DNA of 64,000 bases. It comes from Gracilariopsis chorda. Taxonomy: Eukaryota > Rhodophyta > Florideophyceae > Gracilariales > Gracilariaceae. The stretch spans positions 248,001-312,000 of the forward strand of contig NBIV01000008.1 in NCBI GenBank assembly GCA_003194525.1. The letters run 5' to 3'. The notes below the pieces were generated by a model. It was not told where the DNA came from. It searched no databases and saw nothing but the letters and a program-made list of their open reading frames with translations. Below, piece by piece: positions 39,601 to 49,175 of this stretch (position 1 is its first letter; each line of letters begins with the position of its first letter). The translations under genes were made by a program, and so were the position numbers.

Positions 39601-40881
39601 GCCATAACCATAGACGCTCCCATTCCCGAGATTCTCTACTCTTGAGGTCAGGTCTTTGTAGTAGTAGCTCCATGCCTCTTGCTTGTTCACTTTCCGGTTT
39701 TTGCAGTACTCCCATACACTTGCACCTGCAATGCCAAGAGCAAGCGGAAGTCCTTGGCACAAGTCCAGAATACCATTGAAGGCTGTTCTGTTTCGGAAAC
39801 TCATTTGTTTAACGTCAGCAAACATCGTATTAAATCTGGCGTGCTTCCACAGCATAGAAATCGCCTGTGCTCCACGACAATCTCTTTCTTCAAACCGAAT
39901 CTCTTCATTAGCTCCTTGTGACATACGTTCCTGCCTGGTTGTATACACCAATAAGCTCTCGTCGGCCAGCATTGTGCGGAGACCCGTGAGAACATTCGTG
40001 TCAATTCCGTTCACCACCCATATGTCATCAACCAAAAGAAGACACTTGTGAGGCTTGAACCACTTAGTCGCCAAGAGTAATGCTTGCTCAAAATCCCTCA
40101 GACCTCGTATTCTTCCAGCGAGTCGCTCACCACCTGTTATTGCTGCAACCCGTGCGATTCCGTTGATAACGTCAGAAATATTCTTATCGTTTCCAAGTTG
40201 GATGTACAGAACTCCTCCGTGAAACATTGCCTTGATATCCGAGTCCTTCGCTAGCCCTCGCAAGGCACATGTTTTTCCCACGCCGCCCAAACCTGAAGCG
40301 ACGACTCCCAGCATGCCGCTTGTGCTCCCTTTCACTATTGCAGACTTCAATCTCCCCTCATAAGTGTCCTCAGAGTCATAGTTAAGGGTTAGTCTAGGTG
40401 GATTTGGGGGCACATTACTGAACGGCCGATAGGAATCCGCGGCGTCGACATCAGCGGTTATGCTTTGCCGGAGAGAAGGTATTACTGTACAGTGCAGATA
40501 AGTATGAAACGCTGTTAGATTCTTCTCACATTCTTTGAGGATGTTGGTCTTTCTCCGGACACGAACAAGAACGCCTCCTTTCTGTATGTCATGACTAAGA
40601 GATTCAAGTGTTTCACTATTTTGCTGCAGTCTCTGTTTCCAATCGCTCAGAGCACGCGATACGATATCATTGCATGTTGGTAATTCGTCTATACGGGAGT
40701 TCTCAAGTATTGCCGACTCTTGTAATGCGTTGTTGTTTCTCTCCTGTACTTGTTTTAGCCTCCCAGAAAGGTCCTTGGCCAGGTCTTTCCGTTCAAAATA
40801 TCGATTGACATATGTTTCAAGTCTGTCAATCAGTTCAAGCGGTCCGGTAATCGCACCCGCTACGTCAACCACCATGTTCAT
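36619..40881 (-). CDS. STAND NTPase: helical N-domain, NB-ARC, WD40 repeats (NLR-like)
   Basis: The 1,420-residue intronless gene starts at the ATG at 40879-40881 (a second ATG lies two codons on). Residues ~1-140 are helical and amphipathic, with LETYVNRYFERKDLAKDL and LESLSHDIQKGG, reminiscent of four-helix RPW8/HeLo-type signalling domains (inference). NB-ARC follows: Walker A GLGGVGKT (~197-204), Walker B CLLLVDDIW, VYTTRQ (RNBS-B-like), CQGLPLALGIAG (GLPL) and QMHDLILD (MHD). A linker region leads to about 12 WD40 repeats from ~residue 860 to the end (GHTDSVNLVALSGDG, TVRVWDAD and so on). NB-ARC/WD40 is the APAF-1-like layout and is found in many STAND proteins for immunity or cell death. 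Expected to oligomerise on ligand binding by the WD40 part; ligand unknown. Flanked by repeat R1. Confidence 0.93.
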   Translation of the reverse strand: MNMVVDVAGAITGPLELIDRLETYVNRYFERKDLAKDLSGRLKQVQERNNNALQESAILENSRIDELPTCNDIVSRALSDWKQRLQQNSETLESLSHDIQKGGVLVRVRRKTNILKECEKNLTAFHTYLHCTVIPSLRQSITADVDAADSYRPFSNVPPNPPRLTLNYDSEDTYEGRLKSAIVKGSTSGMLGVVASGLGGVGKTCALRGLAKDSDIKAMFHGGVLYIQLGNDKNISDVINGIARVAAITGGERLAGRIRGLRDFEQALLLATKWFKPHKCLLLVDDIWVVNGIDTNVLTGLRTMLADESLLVYTTRQERMSQGANEEIRFEERDCRGAQAISMLWKHARFNTMFADVKQMSFRNRTAFNGILDLCQGLPLALGIAGASVWEYCKNRKVNKQEAWSYYYKDLTSRVENLGNGSVYGYGPLSLIVDRSLHMLKSKEKSEKKAFEKMFRAFCVLRKQQSVCGRMLQNLWDLGDLREAREVAEAFNEVSLVRMTRESGNMFQIQMHDLILDIAMRKAVENCEVKICFRTLADNYMRRDRCMNTSMERKDMATEAGPSTTKSRKRLLPIPKRSRKHPNRETDVTDQKKILGEEHDAEGWVLEDEEWCLFRSWWNVEDDGYIADNVCRILQEAGETEELLWLLGRAQWIVMRLQRGGINSVEEDLRIGEEVARKKSVERRELLKYLDIVRRAARMSCNAVSQNSYEAWYQMYARVVWYAQHCERTRTFTCEIEQHAPRPWLKPTVGFAIAAGGAALESVVINGRVLCLWHGGDVIRVVQTSFDYSTVAVIEYDKRYSRRMEYALAEDEGSEDSVCASLSSSEYEALNQKHKCTCATFLKRMKKVMTVYRDGRVRFWDIHTGYKLDRRRSGQWSALLNGDSRNVKCVAMTGDGSKIVCGESEGVVTVRSFEHGDSVGIALEALAEGGQVECVAASCDGGRVVCVLYNGSVHVWDGSCGTWMAVATEIRRVKAVCAAVSADGGRIVLGSFNGEVVVWDIDSTERSVRKMMGHSDWVRCVAISSDGRVAVSGSRDCTACVWDAEKGEMIGAPLLEHTAAVEHVAISADCNEVVSTSDDGTLRVWDVERNVETSHDSERFTISIECFAYVGSGTRAVLGSNDGCVRLMNVENGQVIGEPLRGHTDSVNLVALSGDGTRIVSASYDGTVRVWDADSGATVGAPLRESAECVAVSNDGTRAVVGLLRGPQLIVFDTGSGRIVERLSGYTDTVCCCAMSRDWTRVVSGGEDNTVRIWDVTTCSAVSLRGHTASVWCVAWSADGKRVVSGSLDRTVRLWDVDTAQPIGDPIIHNRGVRHVQTDAQGVRVLSIDVTGHGRLWDVTRAECIIDSTHSAWAHTVHRFGLAQLEIHEVPHCGMQITARNAAGQGQLLASTDRFAIQVGEKYFAKAHTTSFVPFGHVLR

Positions 40882-42692
40882 GTTTCTGGAACGGTACACT
40901 TGGGTGTCTTCATGTGTGTAATGATACGGAATGTTCTACTTGCGAACCATCTCCCGCTGGTCTCGTCGTTGAAGGGATCACCAAAAAGAAAGTGAAGCGA
41001 ACAGCAAGATTGCGCCAGATGGGATGAAGGACGCGGACGTTGGTGTTGCAAGCGATTTTGAAACGACGCAACATGAAAGCTGATGTGAGCGCGGATAGTT
41101 ATTCGAGCCATGCTTCTCTTCAGTTCGACAGGTAGATAGGACTTTAGGGGCTAGCTAGACATGGGGGGCGCTCCTTGCATTGTGGACACAATGCATGGGA
41201 TGTGTAACTGCCGTTGTACCTTTGTAACTTCTTAACCTGACGTACGAAACCATGGGGGGTTAGCGGTCAGAAGGGCTGAACTTCAAGGATATTGAACACA
41301 TTCAAGACATTAAAAACTGTAAAATTTTGCACAGCTTTTGGTACCTCCCGCACCGATGGTAGACAAAGAAGGGCTTAACTTGAGACAAAGACAAAGCTTG
41401 GACTTATCGTCTCTTGAAACTTGTGTTCTGTTTTTGGCATAGTGGCACTGAATCTTGTCAGTATAAACCGCAACAGTGCAAACTATGGCAAAACTAACTT
41501 AGTAATTGCGGCAGTGTTAAGATAACGGACGTTCTTGCTTTCTTTAACGCAATGCAATGCCAAACGCGTTTGGTGCACGAATTGGAAAAAAAAGCGAACA
41601 GCTACACAATAAACGTTAACCAAAACTAAAACGCTTCTTTGCACCGCTCATCTACTATTCTTTCTTCTAAACGGAAGACGCAAAAGCTCTTACCCCTGAG
41701 TACTTCACATTCCAAGTTTGCAGCCACTTTATTGAAGCTACGAAGGGTACATTTTTGCCGATTTTGGCACTCCCAAAACCCAAAGCTCCTGCAATTGACA
41801 TCCTGATAGACATACTCTGTTTTCTGCCTTAATTTGGATCTGTACTAGAAGTCAAATTTTTACAAAACCAAAATTGGGCTAATTACAATAAAGAAAAACA
41901 GGTTTCTCTCATCTTCAGCCACCTTTTCGTCTCAACTTAAGCCCTGTCTCAAGTAAAGCCTTTCTCACCGCTAACCCTTTTAACTGCTTTTGTAGTAGTA
42001 CTGTAGTAGATCATCAATGATGTCCAAGCCGGAAAACGGGCTGCCCGCCGGAGTCTGTGTCTTGCGGTGGCAAGAGAGGAGGTGAATGGCATCTCGTCCT
42101 CAAGAGCCTGAAATCCTGCCCCACTCCCCGCAGAAACGCACACATCAAGATGTTTTATGGCACCTCAAAAAGGGCGATTTCACGACACGTGGCGAACAAC
42201 AAGTGCATCAAATGCTCCCATTGCCAAGAAGATCATCATCTAATGAGCGAGAAGCCATTCGCGTGTACTGCGCGTGCCCCGCTCTGGATCGTGTTATCCA
42301 CCCTTATTCGTGCATGGCGCTTCTCCGCAGTTGTGATCTCTATCTCACATAGACCTTTGTCCTGAAACTGGCCAGATTTGGGTACTCTCCTTCTGCTATT
42401 AGAAGCGGCATGTTATGGAATGGCCCTCCTTCCAAACGGATATCCTCATAGAATGGCGGTCTTTGCAGGCTGCGTTTTCATAAAGCAGTCTTGTGATATT
42501 GTCGTTTCATCTCTGCCATGTCACAAAGGTTCTCATTGTATCATCGCAGTTCGGTCTTCTTCAACCTGTATAAAACCCCACCATGGCCTGCTGCTTCTGT
42601 TCAAATCACACCACACATCTCGACAACAACGATTGCTACCCACAACCAACTTATTAAACCACTGAACTGCTACCTCATTAGCCTTTTTGAAT
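40882..42692. other. 1.8-kb intergenic between the NB-ARC and haloperoxidase-like genes
   Basis: 41211-41229 has a CCGTTGTACC motif. 41270-41960 is A/T-richer without genes. Two weak frames at 42057-42365 are unsupported. The last 130 bp hold the TATA box listed separately. Confidence 0.45.
42569..42575 (+). promoter_or_regulatory. TATA box of the haloperoxidase-like gene
   Basis: TATAAAA at 42569-42575, 118 bp before the ATG at 42693, in a sequence otherwise free of A/T runs. Position is consistent with a start site near 42600 and a short 5' UTR. Confidence 0.45.
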
Positions 42693-44237
42693 ATGGAACC
42701 GCGCTGCAAAGCAGTCATAGCAATCATAGCCACGGTCATTGCATTTTTGCCCCGAATTCGAGGACAGCAAGTATCAGATGTACGCATGCCGTCACTAGCC
42801 GACTTGCTCACAATCTCAACAAATCCTCCAAATGAGGCGCTCAACGCTTTCTTTCCTCCGTCCATCTTCAATGCCCAGACACCCTTAGCGATTCGGTATG
42901 CCCTACTTGGAGCAGTTGGTCAATATGAGATGTATGCAGCCTGTCATCCCGTCGCTCTTTCTTTCTTCGGTCAAAAGGATTCTATACCAAGTCAGTTCTG
43001 CACTAATCGTGACGATCGCGCTCTCATTCAGGCCCAGATATTCTTCCGTATAATGGAATCACAGTTTCCAATTGATGCGAAACCTGGTGAGACATTTTTC
43101 CTTAAGATCGGGTTGAACCCCTTCGATCGCTCAACCAATACGTCAACTCCAGTGGGTTGGGCAAATGTAATTGCGAGCCGGTTCCTCGATTACTTCAGCA
43201 AAGACGGCTGGAACTCGCTGGGAGACCGATCAAAGCGCCATTACCGTCAGCAATACCAAGACTTCACCAACTACGCTCCTGTCAACCCTGCGCACGTTCA
43301 GCCGCGGAACCTCCCGTTTCCTCTCCGCTGGCAGCCGCTTACGGGGCCTGTTGACAATCGAGGATTGTTCGGTAGCCAGTTGCACGTCGTTCCTCAGATT
43401 GGCGTGCGCGGAAAACCACTTGCTTTATCACGTCGTCAGTTTGAACAACGTCGCGCACCACCGTTATACAACACTCCGAACCGACGCAAGTTCCTCGGAC
43501 GGAAGGATCGCGCACTAGCAAACCGTCTCATCCGGAAGCTGTTTAAGCGATCTGCTAACGTGACCGAAGAAAAGGTTCTTGTCGGCTACTTTTGGGAAAA
43601 CAAGTTCTTCTCTCTCGGGCTGTTCGCCGGATTCTACCAAAATCTATTGGGACTTGGTGATGATATCATGATACCGTTGTTCCTAGCTGAGATGGTTGCT
43701 CAACACGATGCAACTTTGGTAGCGTGGAAGGAAAAGAGGCGTCATGACAATGTTCGTCCCGTCACACTTATCAGACGTTTGTTGAAGGGAAAGAAAGTTC
43801 GCGCATGGAAGGGGCTGGAGGAAGGTGTTGGGCTGGTAGATGCAGTGGAATGGGAACCTGTTGTTCCAATCCAGCCACATTCAGAATATCCTTCAGGATC
43901 GGCTGTTATCTGTACAGCATCTCTGGAAAACTTACAAATCTTCCTTGATGAACAGGTGATCAAGGGGAACGGCACAATCCCGCCTTTCGAGATGGATATT
44001 GTCCCAGGGATGGTGCCGAACAGCCCAGTTGAGAACACTATTAAGGTGGTCTTCAACACGTTGGAAGAAGCCGCACAAAGTTGTGGTGAGTCTAGACTTG
44101 ACTCTGGCGTTCATTTTGAGCCTTCCGTGCCAGCTGGAAATAGCTTGGGTAAGGGTCTTGGAAAGATAGCGTATGCTCATATAATGGACTTGGTGAACGG
44201 TAGGATTCCCGAAAACTGTGAACGCTGTGTTAGCTAA
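42693..44237 (+). CDS. Secreted vanadium-dependent haloperoxidase-like protein (PAP2 fold)
   Basis: The 514-residue intronless protein has a signal peptide (MEPRCKAVIAIIATVIAFLP, then RIRGQQ). The vanadate-binding signature of vanadium haloperoxidases is present: Lys and Arg in WKEKRRHDNVRP (~347-355), YPSGSA (~398-403) and SRLDSGVHF (Arg and the vanadium-ligating His, ~468-475). Fungal chloroperoxidase has YPSGHA at the second motif; here the acid-base His is Ser, a change also known from some bacterial vanadium iodoperoxidases (established knowledge, from memory). It would oxidise halides with hydrogen peroxide in the apoplast, with iodide the likeliest guess. Start at 42693 is the first ATG of the frame. 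A TATA box lies 118 bp upstream. It might instead be a non-halide PAP2-type phosphatase relative. Confidence 0.83.
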   Translation: MEPRCKAVIAIIATVIAFLPRIRGQQVSDVRMPSLADLLTISTNPPNEALNAFFPPSIFNAQTPLAIRYALLGAVGQYEMYAACHPVALSFFGQKDSIPSQFCTNRDDRALIQAQIFFRIMESQFPIDAKPGETFFLKIGLNPFDRSTNTSTPVGWANVIASRFLDYFSKDGWNSLGDRSKRHYRQQYQDFTNYAPVNPAHVQPRNLPFPLRWQPLTGPVDNRGLFGSQLHVVPQIGVRGKPLALSRRQFEQRRAPPLYNTPNRRKFLGRKDRALANRLIRKLFKRSANVTEEKVLVGYFWENKFFSLGLFAGFYQNLLGLGDDIMIPLFLAEMVAQHDATLVAWKEKRRHDNVRPVTLIRRLLKGKKVRAWKGLEEGVGLVDAVEWEPVVPIQPHSEYPSGSAVICTASLENLQIFLDEQVIKGNGTIPPFEMDIVPGMVPNSPVENTIKVVFNTLEEAAQSCGESRLDSGVHFEPSVPAGNSLGKGLGKIAYAHIMDLVNGRIPENCERCVS

Positions 44238-45150
44238 AACTGGGGTAGGCGGGGCTGCTTGCATTGGTATTCAAAGAGTTTCGCAATACAAGACACTTCA
44301 CTGACTCCTTCAAGGGTGCATTGTGAGGTTTTCAGAGCTCCCTTGTGAGGGGAATACCCTATAATAATAAAGAACAATCACATGCTATGGTCCGTTCTGA
44401 GCCCGCGGCTTGTTGTGTGAAGAGCAAGTGCGACTGCTATGTGTCTTTGACTCGGTTTCTGCGACAGTAGATACCTTAGGGGATGTGATTGGTACGCAGT
44501 CAAGCAAACGCAAGATGCAACGGAGTTTTGTATACGTGTGGTGTGAATACCCACTGTGACAAACAGTTAACTACTCCAACCAACGTAGATATTCAAGGAC
44601 AAGTATTTCGGTTTCTGTTTCTTGGCCAAAACCGAAACGCTATGTTCGCGCTTTTCTGTCGAATGGGACGATCGGTTGATGAAGGAGTGCTGTGTTTCTC
44701 TGACATGAAAGCGAAAAAGCATGAGCGGAAAGCTGCGGAGTAAAAGACATGAATCACAATTTGATCTGGGTCAGTGCTGCATTGTGATGCGGCCACCGTT
44801 ACGGCAATAGATGAACAAAAGAGTGAATGCATTGTACTGCCGTTGTATGGCGGTGTCCGAGATTAATTCGATTTGGCAAAACGGGAGTTTCTGGAGAGCT
44901 TTGAAGTCACAAGCGCGGCACGTCTCATTGCTGGGGAGTAGTAGAGCGAGAGGAAAGCAATGGAATGGATGTGAAGGGCTTGGAGCACGATTACTCTGCG
45001 AGATCATTACAAAACGCGGGATATACGCCGTGCATGAGATTCATGGCGATCGGCGCGATCCGCCAGCCAACGCGCGAGGCGTAGTACCAAAGACTGAAAA
45101 AGCGAATGCTGTATACGCGCATTTCATTTACATGAAGCTAATAGATTAGT
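44238..45150. other. Convergent intergenic (haloperoxidase / NDUFA8)
   Basis: A weak 112-codon frame at 44811-45149 (+) has no recognisable feature. Nothing else is seen. Confidence 0.4.
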
Positions 45151-45501
45151 TCATTCCCGAGGCGAAGGATCCTTCGGCGTGGCGGCAACCACCGAAGCAG
45201 AGCTGTTAGCCTTTTGGCGACATTCCGCAAAGGCACTCTCCTGTTTTCGGCATCGCTCGAACATATATTCCTGAGAGATTTGGTTGTCAAGGCAGGTAGC
45301 GTAGCTCTGAAAAGTCTTTTGGCAAGTGGCCATTGCGGATTTCAAAACGCCCAATGCGCAGCTTTGCACGGCTTCGCCCTTGTCCAAACAGGCGGCCGGG
45401 TCTTCATCGGCGTTCTTGCATTTCAGAAAGGCGCGATTCTCCGCGTCGCACGTGGCGCCTATCTCCTTGGCGGCTGCGTAAAGCACTGATGAAGTTGCCA
45501 T
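45151..45501 (-). CDS. NDUFA8: NADH dehydrogenase subunit NDUFA8 (CHCH protein)
   Basis: An accessory complex I subunit in the mitochondrial intermembrane space, imported and oxidised by the Mia40 pathway. The 116-residue protein has four CX9C motifs (CDAENRAFLKC, CLDKGEAVQSC, CQKTFQSYATC, CRKQESAFAEC), two CHCH pairs exactly as in human NDUFA8/PGIV; the start SSVLYAAAKEIGATCDAENR also aligns with that protein. The C-terminus is shorter (172 residues in human). There is no cleavable presequence, as expected. The ATG is at 45499-45501. It is divergent with CtpA over 585 bp. Confidence 0.9.
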   Translation of the reverse strand: MATSSVLYAAAKEIGATCDAENRAFLKCKNADEDPAACLDKGEAVQSCALGVLKSAMATCQKTFQSYATCLDNQISQEYMFERCRKQESAFAECRQKANSSASVVAATPKDPSPRE

Positions 45502-46086
45502 GGTGAAATCGCTGCTCCACCTTCGGTTGGCGATGTCGCGCTTCGGCTTGGGCTGCGTCTGCGACTACAGAGCTGCAAGCAACACTGCACCAGGCGCACG
45601 TGATCGAAACTGCGAGTTGTTGCCCACGTGTATTGTTGTTGTACGTGTCCCTATGCACACGCCGAAATGAACTATGAACTCATTGTTGTGTTTTTGCTGC
45701 CACACATCGCCAACAGGGTGCAAGGGTAGAGTACACTAGGTACATCTCCGGTGATCTCATTTCGCGTGTTTATCCGAACCTTACAATTGCATCACCTCCA
45801 GCCGGAGCTGAAGCGCTCAAGTCTTGTTACTGCGAAAGCGGCACGCTTTGTCTATCTGACGAGACATAACAATACGGACAAAAGCGCTCAGGACGAACAA
45901 GACACACGGAGTACGGTCGACCCTTGCACGTTTCAACACTTTGTTTTGGTTGTGCGCTTTGCGCCACTCCCGATTTGGCGTTCAACTCGTTTGTACATGA
46001 GATAGAATCAACTGTACCAACAAGCTGCAGCGCCGAAGAATACGCACCACCGCCTGACCTTGTGGGAAGAACTCGGTTGAAGTTTG
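45502..46086. promoter_or_regulatory. Divergent promoter region NDUFA8 (-) / CtpA (+)
   Basis: No coding frame with support. Both flanking genes would be transcribed outward from here. No specific motif is identified. Confidence 0.35.
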
Positions 46087-47762
46087 ATGCCGTCAGACAC
46101 GGTCTCGCGTTGCGATGCTGCCAAACGACGTATCCATGAACGAAGTGGACGCACAAGGCCATGTTCATGTGTCAGGCTTCCCTCCTTTCACATGCAGAAT
46201 CGCGCAGCTTTCCACGTCACGCCTACGGCGGTGACGTCCGTAAACCCATTCATCAAGTGCTGTGCAGCCAGCATAGCAACTCTAATAACTGTAATTTCGA
46301 ATCCTCAGGCGTCGTCCTCGTCGTGTTACTACGACGTACCTCCAAAAGGGGCAACGCCCAACACACAATCCGTGCGTCGGCCCCGACGCCCGAGTCGGTC
46401 GACACTCGCCCTAGTGTTTCCTCGGCGCGTCGAGACAAGCGTGAGCGACGCCGAAAAATCGCGCCGCAGGATTCTGCACGACGCGTTTGACATTGTGCGA
46501 GAGCGCTACGTAGACGAATCCGAGGTGAACTGGGCGCGAATGAAGCGCGTAATGGACAAGATTTCGCTGAGCAACGATCAAAAGTTGGAGTATGCTTTAG
46601 ACTGGCTGTTCACCCAATTTGAAGACCCTTTTACACGCTACTTGACACCGACGCAACTGGAAAGTATGAAGGAGGACATCGACGGCGAAATGTGCGGCGT
46701 GGGCATCATTTTCAGCGCGGAAGTGTCCGGATGGCGACGCGCCAGGCAAATTGTGGTGAAGCACGTGGTACGAGATTCGCCGGCGGCGGACGCAGGGTTG
46801 ATGAAGGGCGATACCATCACTGCGATTGACATGGACAAGGTTCGATGGATGAGCTTTGACGAAGCGACGGCTCGGCTACTCGGAACGGAAGGAAGAAAGG
46901 TAGTGATTTCATTTGTTCGGAATGGAGTGGAACTGAACGTTGTACTGACGCGGCGGCGCTTTCAAGTGCCGACTGTATCGGCGGAACGCATGAGCGTGGA
47001 CGGGGTTGGGGACATTGGGTACGTGCAGGTTCGTGAATTCGCAACGCACACGGCTTGTCAAATGCGGAAAGCGATCCGCGAAATGGATGGCAAGAAGCGC
47101 GTAGCGCTGTTTGTGCTGGACATGCGTGGAAACTCTGGCGGTTTGGTGGACAAGGCTGTGGAGGTTGCCAAGGTGTTCCTGCAACGCGAGCAAGTGGTGG
47201 TGCGGTTTATCGGGCGCGACGGGGCGCTGTCCACGGAGCGGTGCGGGTGGCGCGTGGTGCAACCGCGCGTTCGGGTGACGCGACGGCCGATTGTGATCTT
47301 GGTGGACGGGGAAACTGCGAGCGCCAGTGAACTTGTGACGGCGGCTTTACGCGACAATTGCCGCGCTGTGGTTGTGGGGAACAGTACGTTTGGCAAGGGG
47401 TCTGTTCAGGCGATTGTTCCGCTGTGCAACGGGGGGGGGTGGCAGTGACGGTTGCCAAGTATCGCACGCCGAGGGACGGCGAAATAGTGCGCGGCAAGGG
47501 ACTGCGACCGGATCTGTACCGCGTGCACCTGGGCGCTGGGGAAAGCGCGGTGGAGGAGATTTTCGGGAGGGGCGGATCTCGACGGATGAAATGGATTGTG
47601 GGCAAGCTTGAACGGTGCGCGTGCGGGGGGGGGGTGGGTGAGCATTGGAAGGGGGAAGGGGCGGGGGTGAGCGCGCCGTGCACACGACACGTACTGTATG
47701 TGTGTAGCGATGCGGTTTTGGTAGGAGCGGCTGCACGCGCGCTCTCAAGAGCGGCGGGCTAG
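46087..47762 (+). CDS. CTPA: Plastid C-terminal processing protease CtpA-like (frameshift in G run)
   Basis: CtpA removes the C-terminal extension of photosystem II protein D1 in the thylakoid lumen. From the ATG at 46087, the N-terminus has a basic leader and then a hydrophobic stretch (CCAASIATLITVI), consistent with a bipartite plastid/lumen signal. A PDZ domain follows (GVGIIFSAEV, DSPAADAGLMKGDTITAID). The Ser/Lys catalytic motifs are ETASASE and STFGKGSVQ. At 47411-47419 a run of nine G is followed in frame by TGG CAG TGA; one more G (or two fewer) restores VAVTVAKYRTPRDGEIVRGKG and a C-terminal domain to TAG at 47760-47762. So either the run length is wrong in the consensus or the gene is broken at its tail. 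Catalytic residues all lie upstream of the break. An internal ATG at 46192 is an alternative start. Confidence 0.88.
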
Positions 47763-48869
47763 CGGTAGACCGCTGCCTTTGGTAAGTGTTTTACCGTTGT
47801 AGCAATCGCTTTGGTACGTAAAGTGGGCGCTTGGCGGTACATTTTGGTTTGAATTTGCACGTGACGGAATGCTTGTTGCGCGCGCCGCGAACGGCGCCAA
47901 CGGATAAGGTTGCAACTTGCAACACAACTCGACAGAAAATATGTGCTCGCAGCAAATGTGCGTGTATGGCGAGGCAGCCGTGGCCACGCGCAATGCACGC
48001 CGAATGCATGCCAACCCGTCCGAGATGCGCAAGTAGCATATTGGCACCAACCAAATGGCGCCGCCTGCCGCGCTCACAAAGCAGCTGCTATTTTTGCGCG
48101 CCGTATGATACAGTACACGCGCCGGGGCGGAGACGCGCCGTTGCCGGCGGAGAGAGAGCTATCGCCAAGTGCCCGCCGGGCAACCGCGCACCGTCCAACA
48201 ACAACAACAACAATATCGTGAAGCGCATCCACGCAACTGCTTACACGGCGCCTCGCTGCGTAAGGCCCCCTCCGCCCAAAAAGTTGCTTTTTTGCGCGGG
48301 GCGCGTATTGAGCCGTTGTGCTCGCACGCAGCGACGGCGCGGCGCTCTTGCATGCGAGGTGCAAGCATGTGGGTCGTCTGTAGGCTGCGACGCAACCTAA
48401 GCGGCTTGCTCACAACTTACAGCAAGCACGACACCGCGCGCAATGCAGCTACAGGAGCGCTCTGACCACACTGCGCGCGAAAAGGGCGGCTGCGCACGCA
48501 AAGGGCGCACGTTTGTGACGAATGGAGATAACGATTTTACAAATGCTTATTGTTAGTAGCTAAAATGTTCCGAAAAGTGTTCATGTGGCCACACGGCGAA
48601 ACAGGGATTACAAACGGCGCCGAGAGCATAGATGCGAGAAAATCAAACGAGCAGACGGCAATCCGGCCAAGTCAAGTAAAACAGGAACAGCATCAGACAG
48701 CGAGCGAGTAGACAAGGGGAGACGCTGCGGTAATATATCAGGGATGATGGGACAGCGTTTGGATGATGAAGGATACGGGGGGGGGGGGGGGAGGGGAGAG
48801 GGGGTTGGTGACAGCATACTCGAAAAGCGCAGATAGAAGGGGGAGGGGAGAAGAGGAATCATCTACAAT
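47763..48869. other. Intergenic, GC-rich
   Basis: Several chance open frames, a run of G at 48778-48790, and no gene recognised. Confidence 0.45.
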
Positions 48870-49175
48870 TTAGTCCTTCTTCTCCGCAGTGGCGGCTTCG
48901 GCGGCGTGTTCAGCGGCTTCGGCGGCGTCGTCCTTGGCGCCGGTGACGGCGCCCTTGGCGGCTCCGGCGGTGTCGGTGACCTTCTCGGCAACCTTGGCGC
49001 CGGCGTCCACGGCGGCGTCCTTGCCCTTGGCGGCGGCGTCGGCGGTGGCGGAGGCGACGTTCTTGGTGGTGTCAACAGCCTTGTCGCCGACGTCCTTGGC
49101 GGTATCGGCCGTCTTCTCGGCGACGCCCTTGGCGGTGTCGGCGGTCTTGTTCATAGTAGACTTGACGCAACCCAT
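48870..49175 (-). CDS. LEA-like Ala/Lys-rich helical protein with acylation motif
   Basis: The 101-residue product starts at the ATG at 49173-49175 with MGCVKS, which fits N-myristoylation of Gly2 (MGxxxS) and palmitoylation of Cys3. The rest is an Ala/Lys/Asp/Thr-rich 11-residue-like repeat (TADTAKGVAEKTADTAKDV...) as in group 3 LEA proteins, apolipoprotein-like amphipathic helices protecting membranes and proteins during drying or freezing. It ends in AEKKD. Combination with an N-terminal acyl anchor suggests a peripheral membrane role (inference). A run of 18 C (sense) precedes the ATG by 46 nt. Its repetitive composition makes family assignment weaker than for globular proteins. It is divergent with the kinase. 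Confidence 0.8.
   Translation of the reverse strand: MGCVKSTMNKTADTAKGVAEKTADTAKDVGDKAVDTTKNVASATADAAAKGKDAAVDAGAKVAEKVTDTAGAAKGAVTGAKDDAAEAAEHAAEAATAEKKD

Noticed and set aside
44811-45149. 112-codon plus-strand frame
   Set aside because: No recognisable feature and no context; convergent intergenic DNA between two clear 3' ends.
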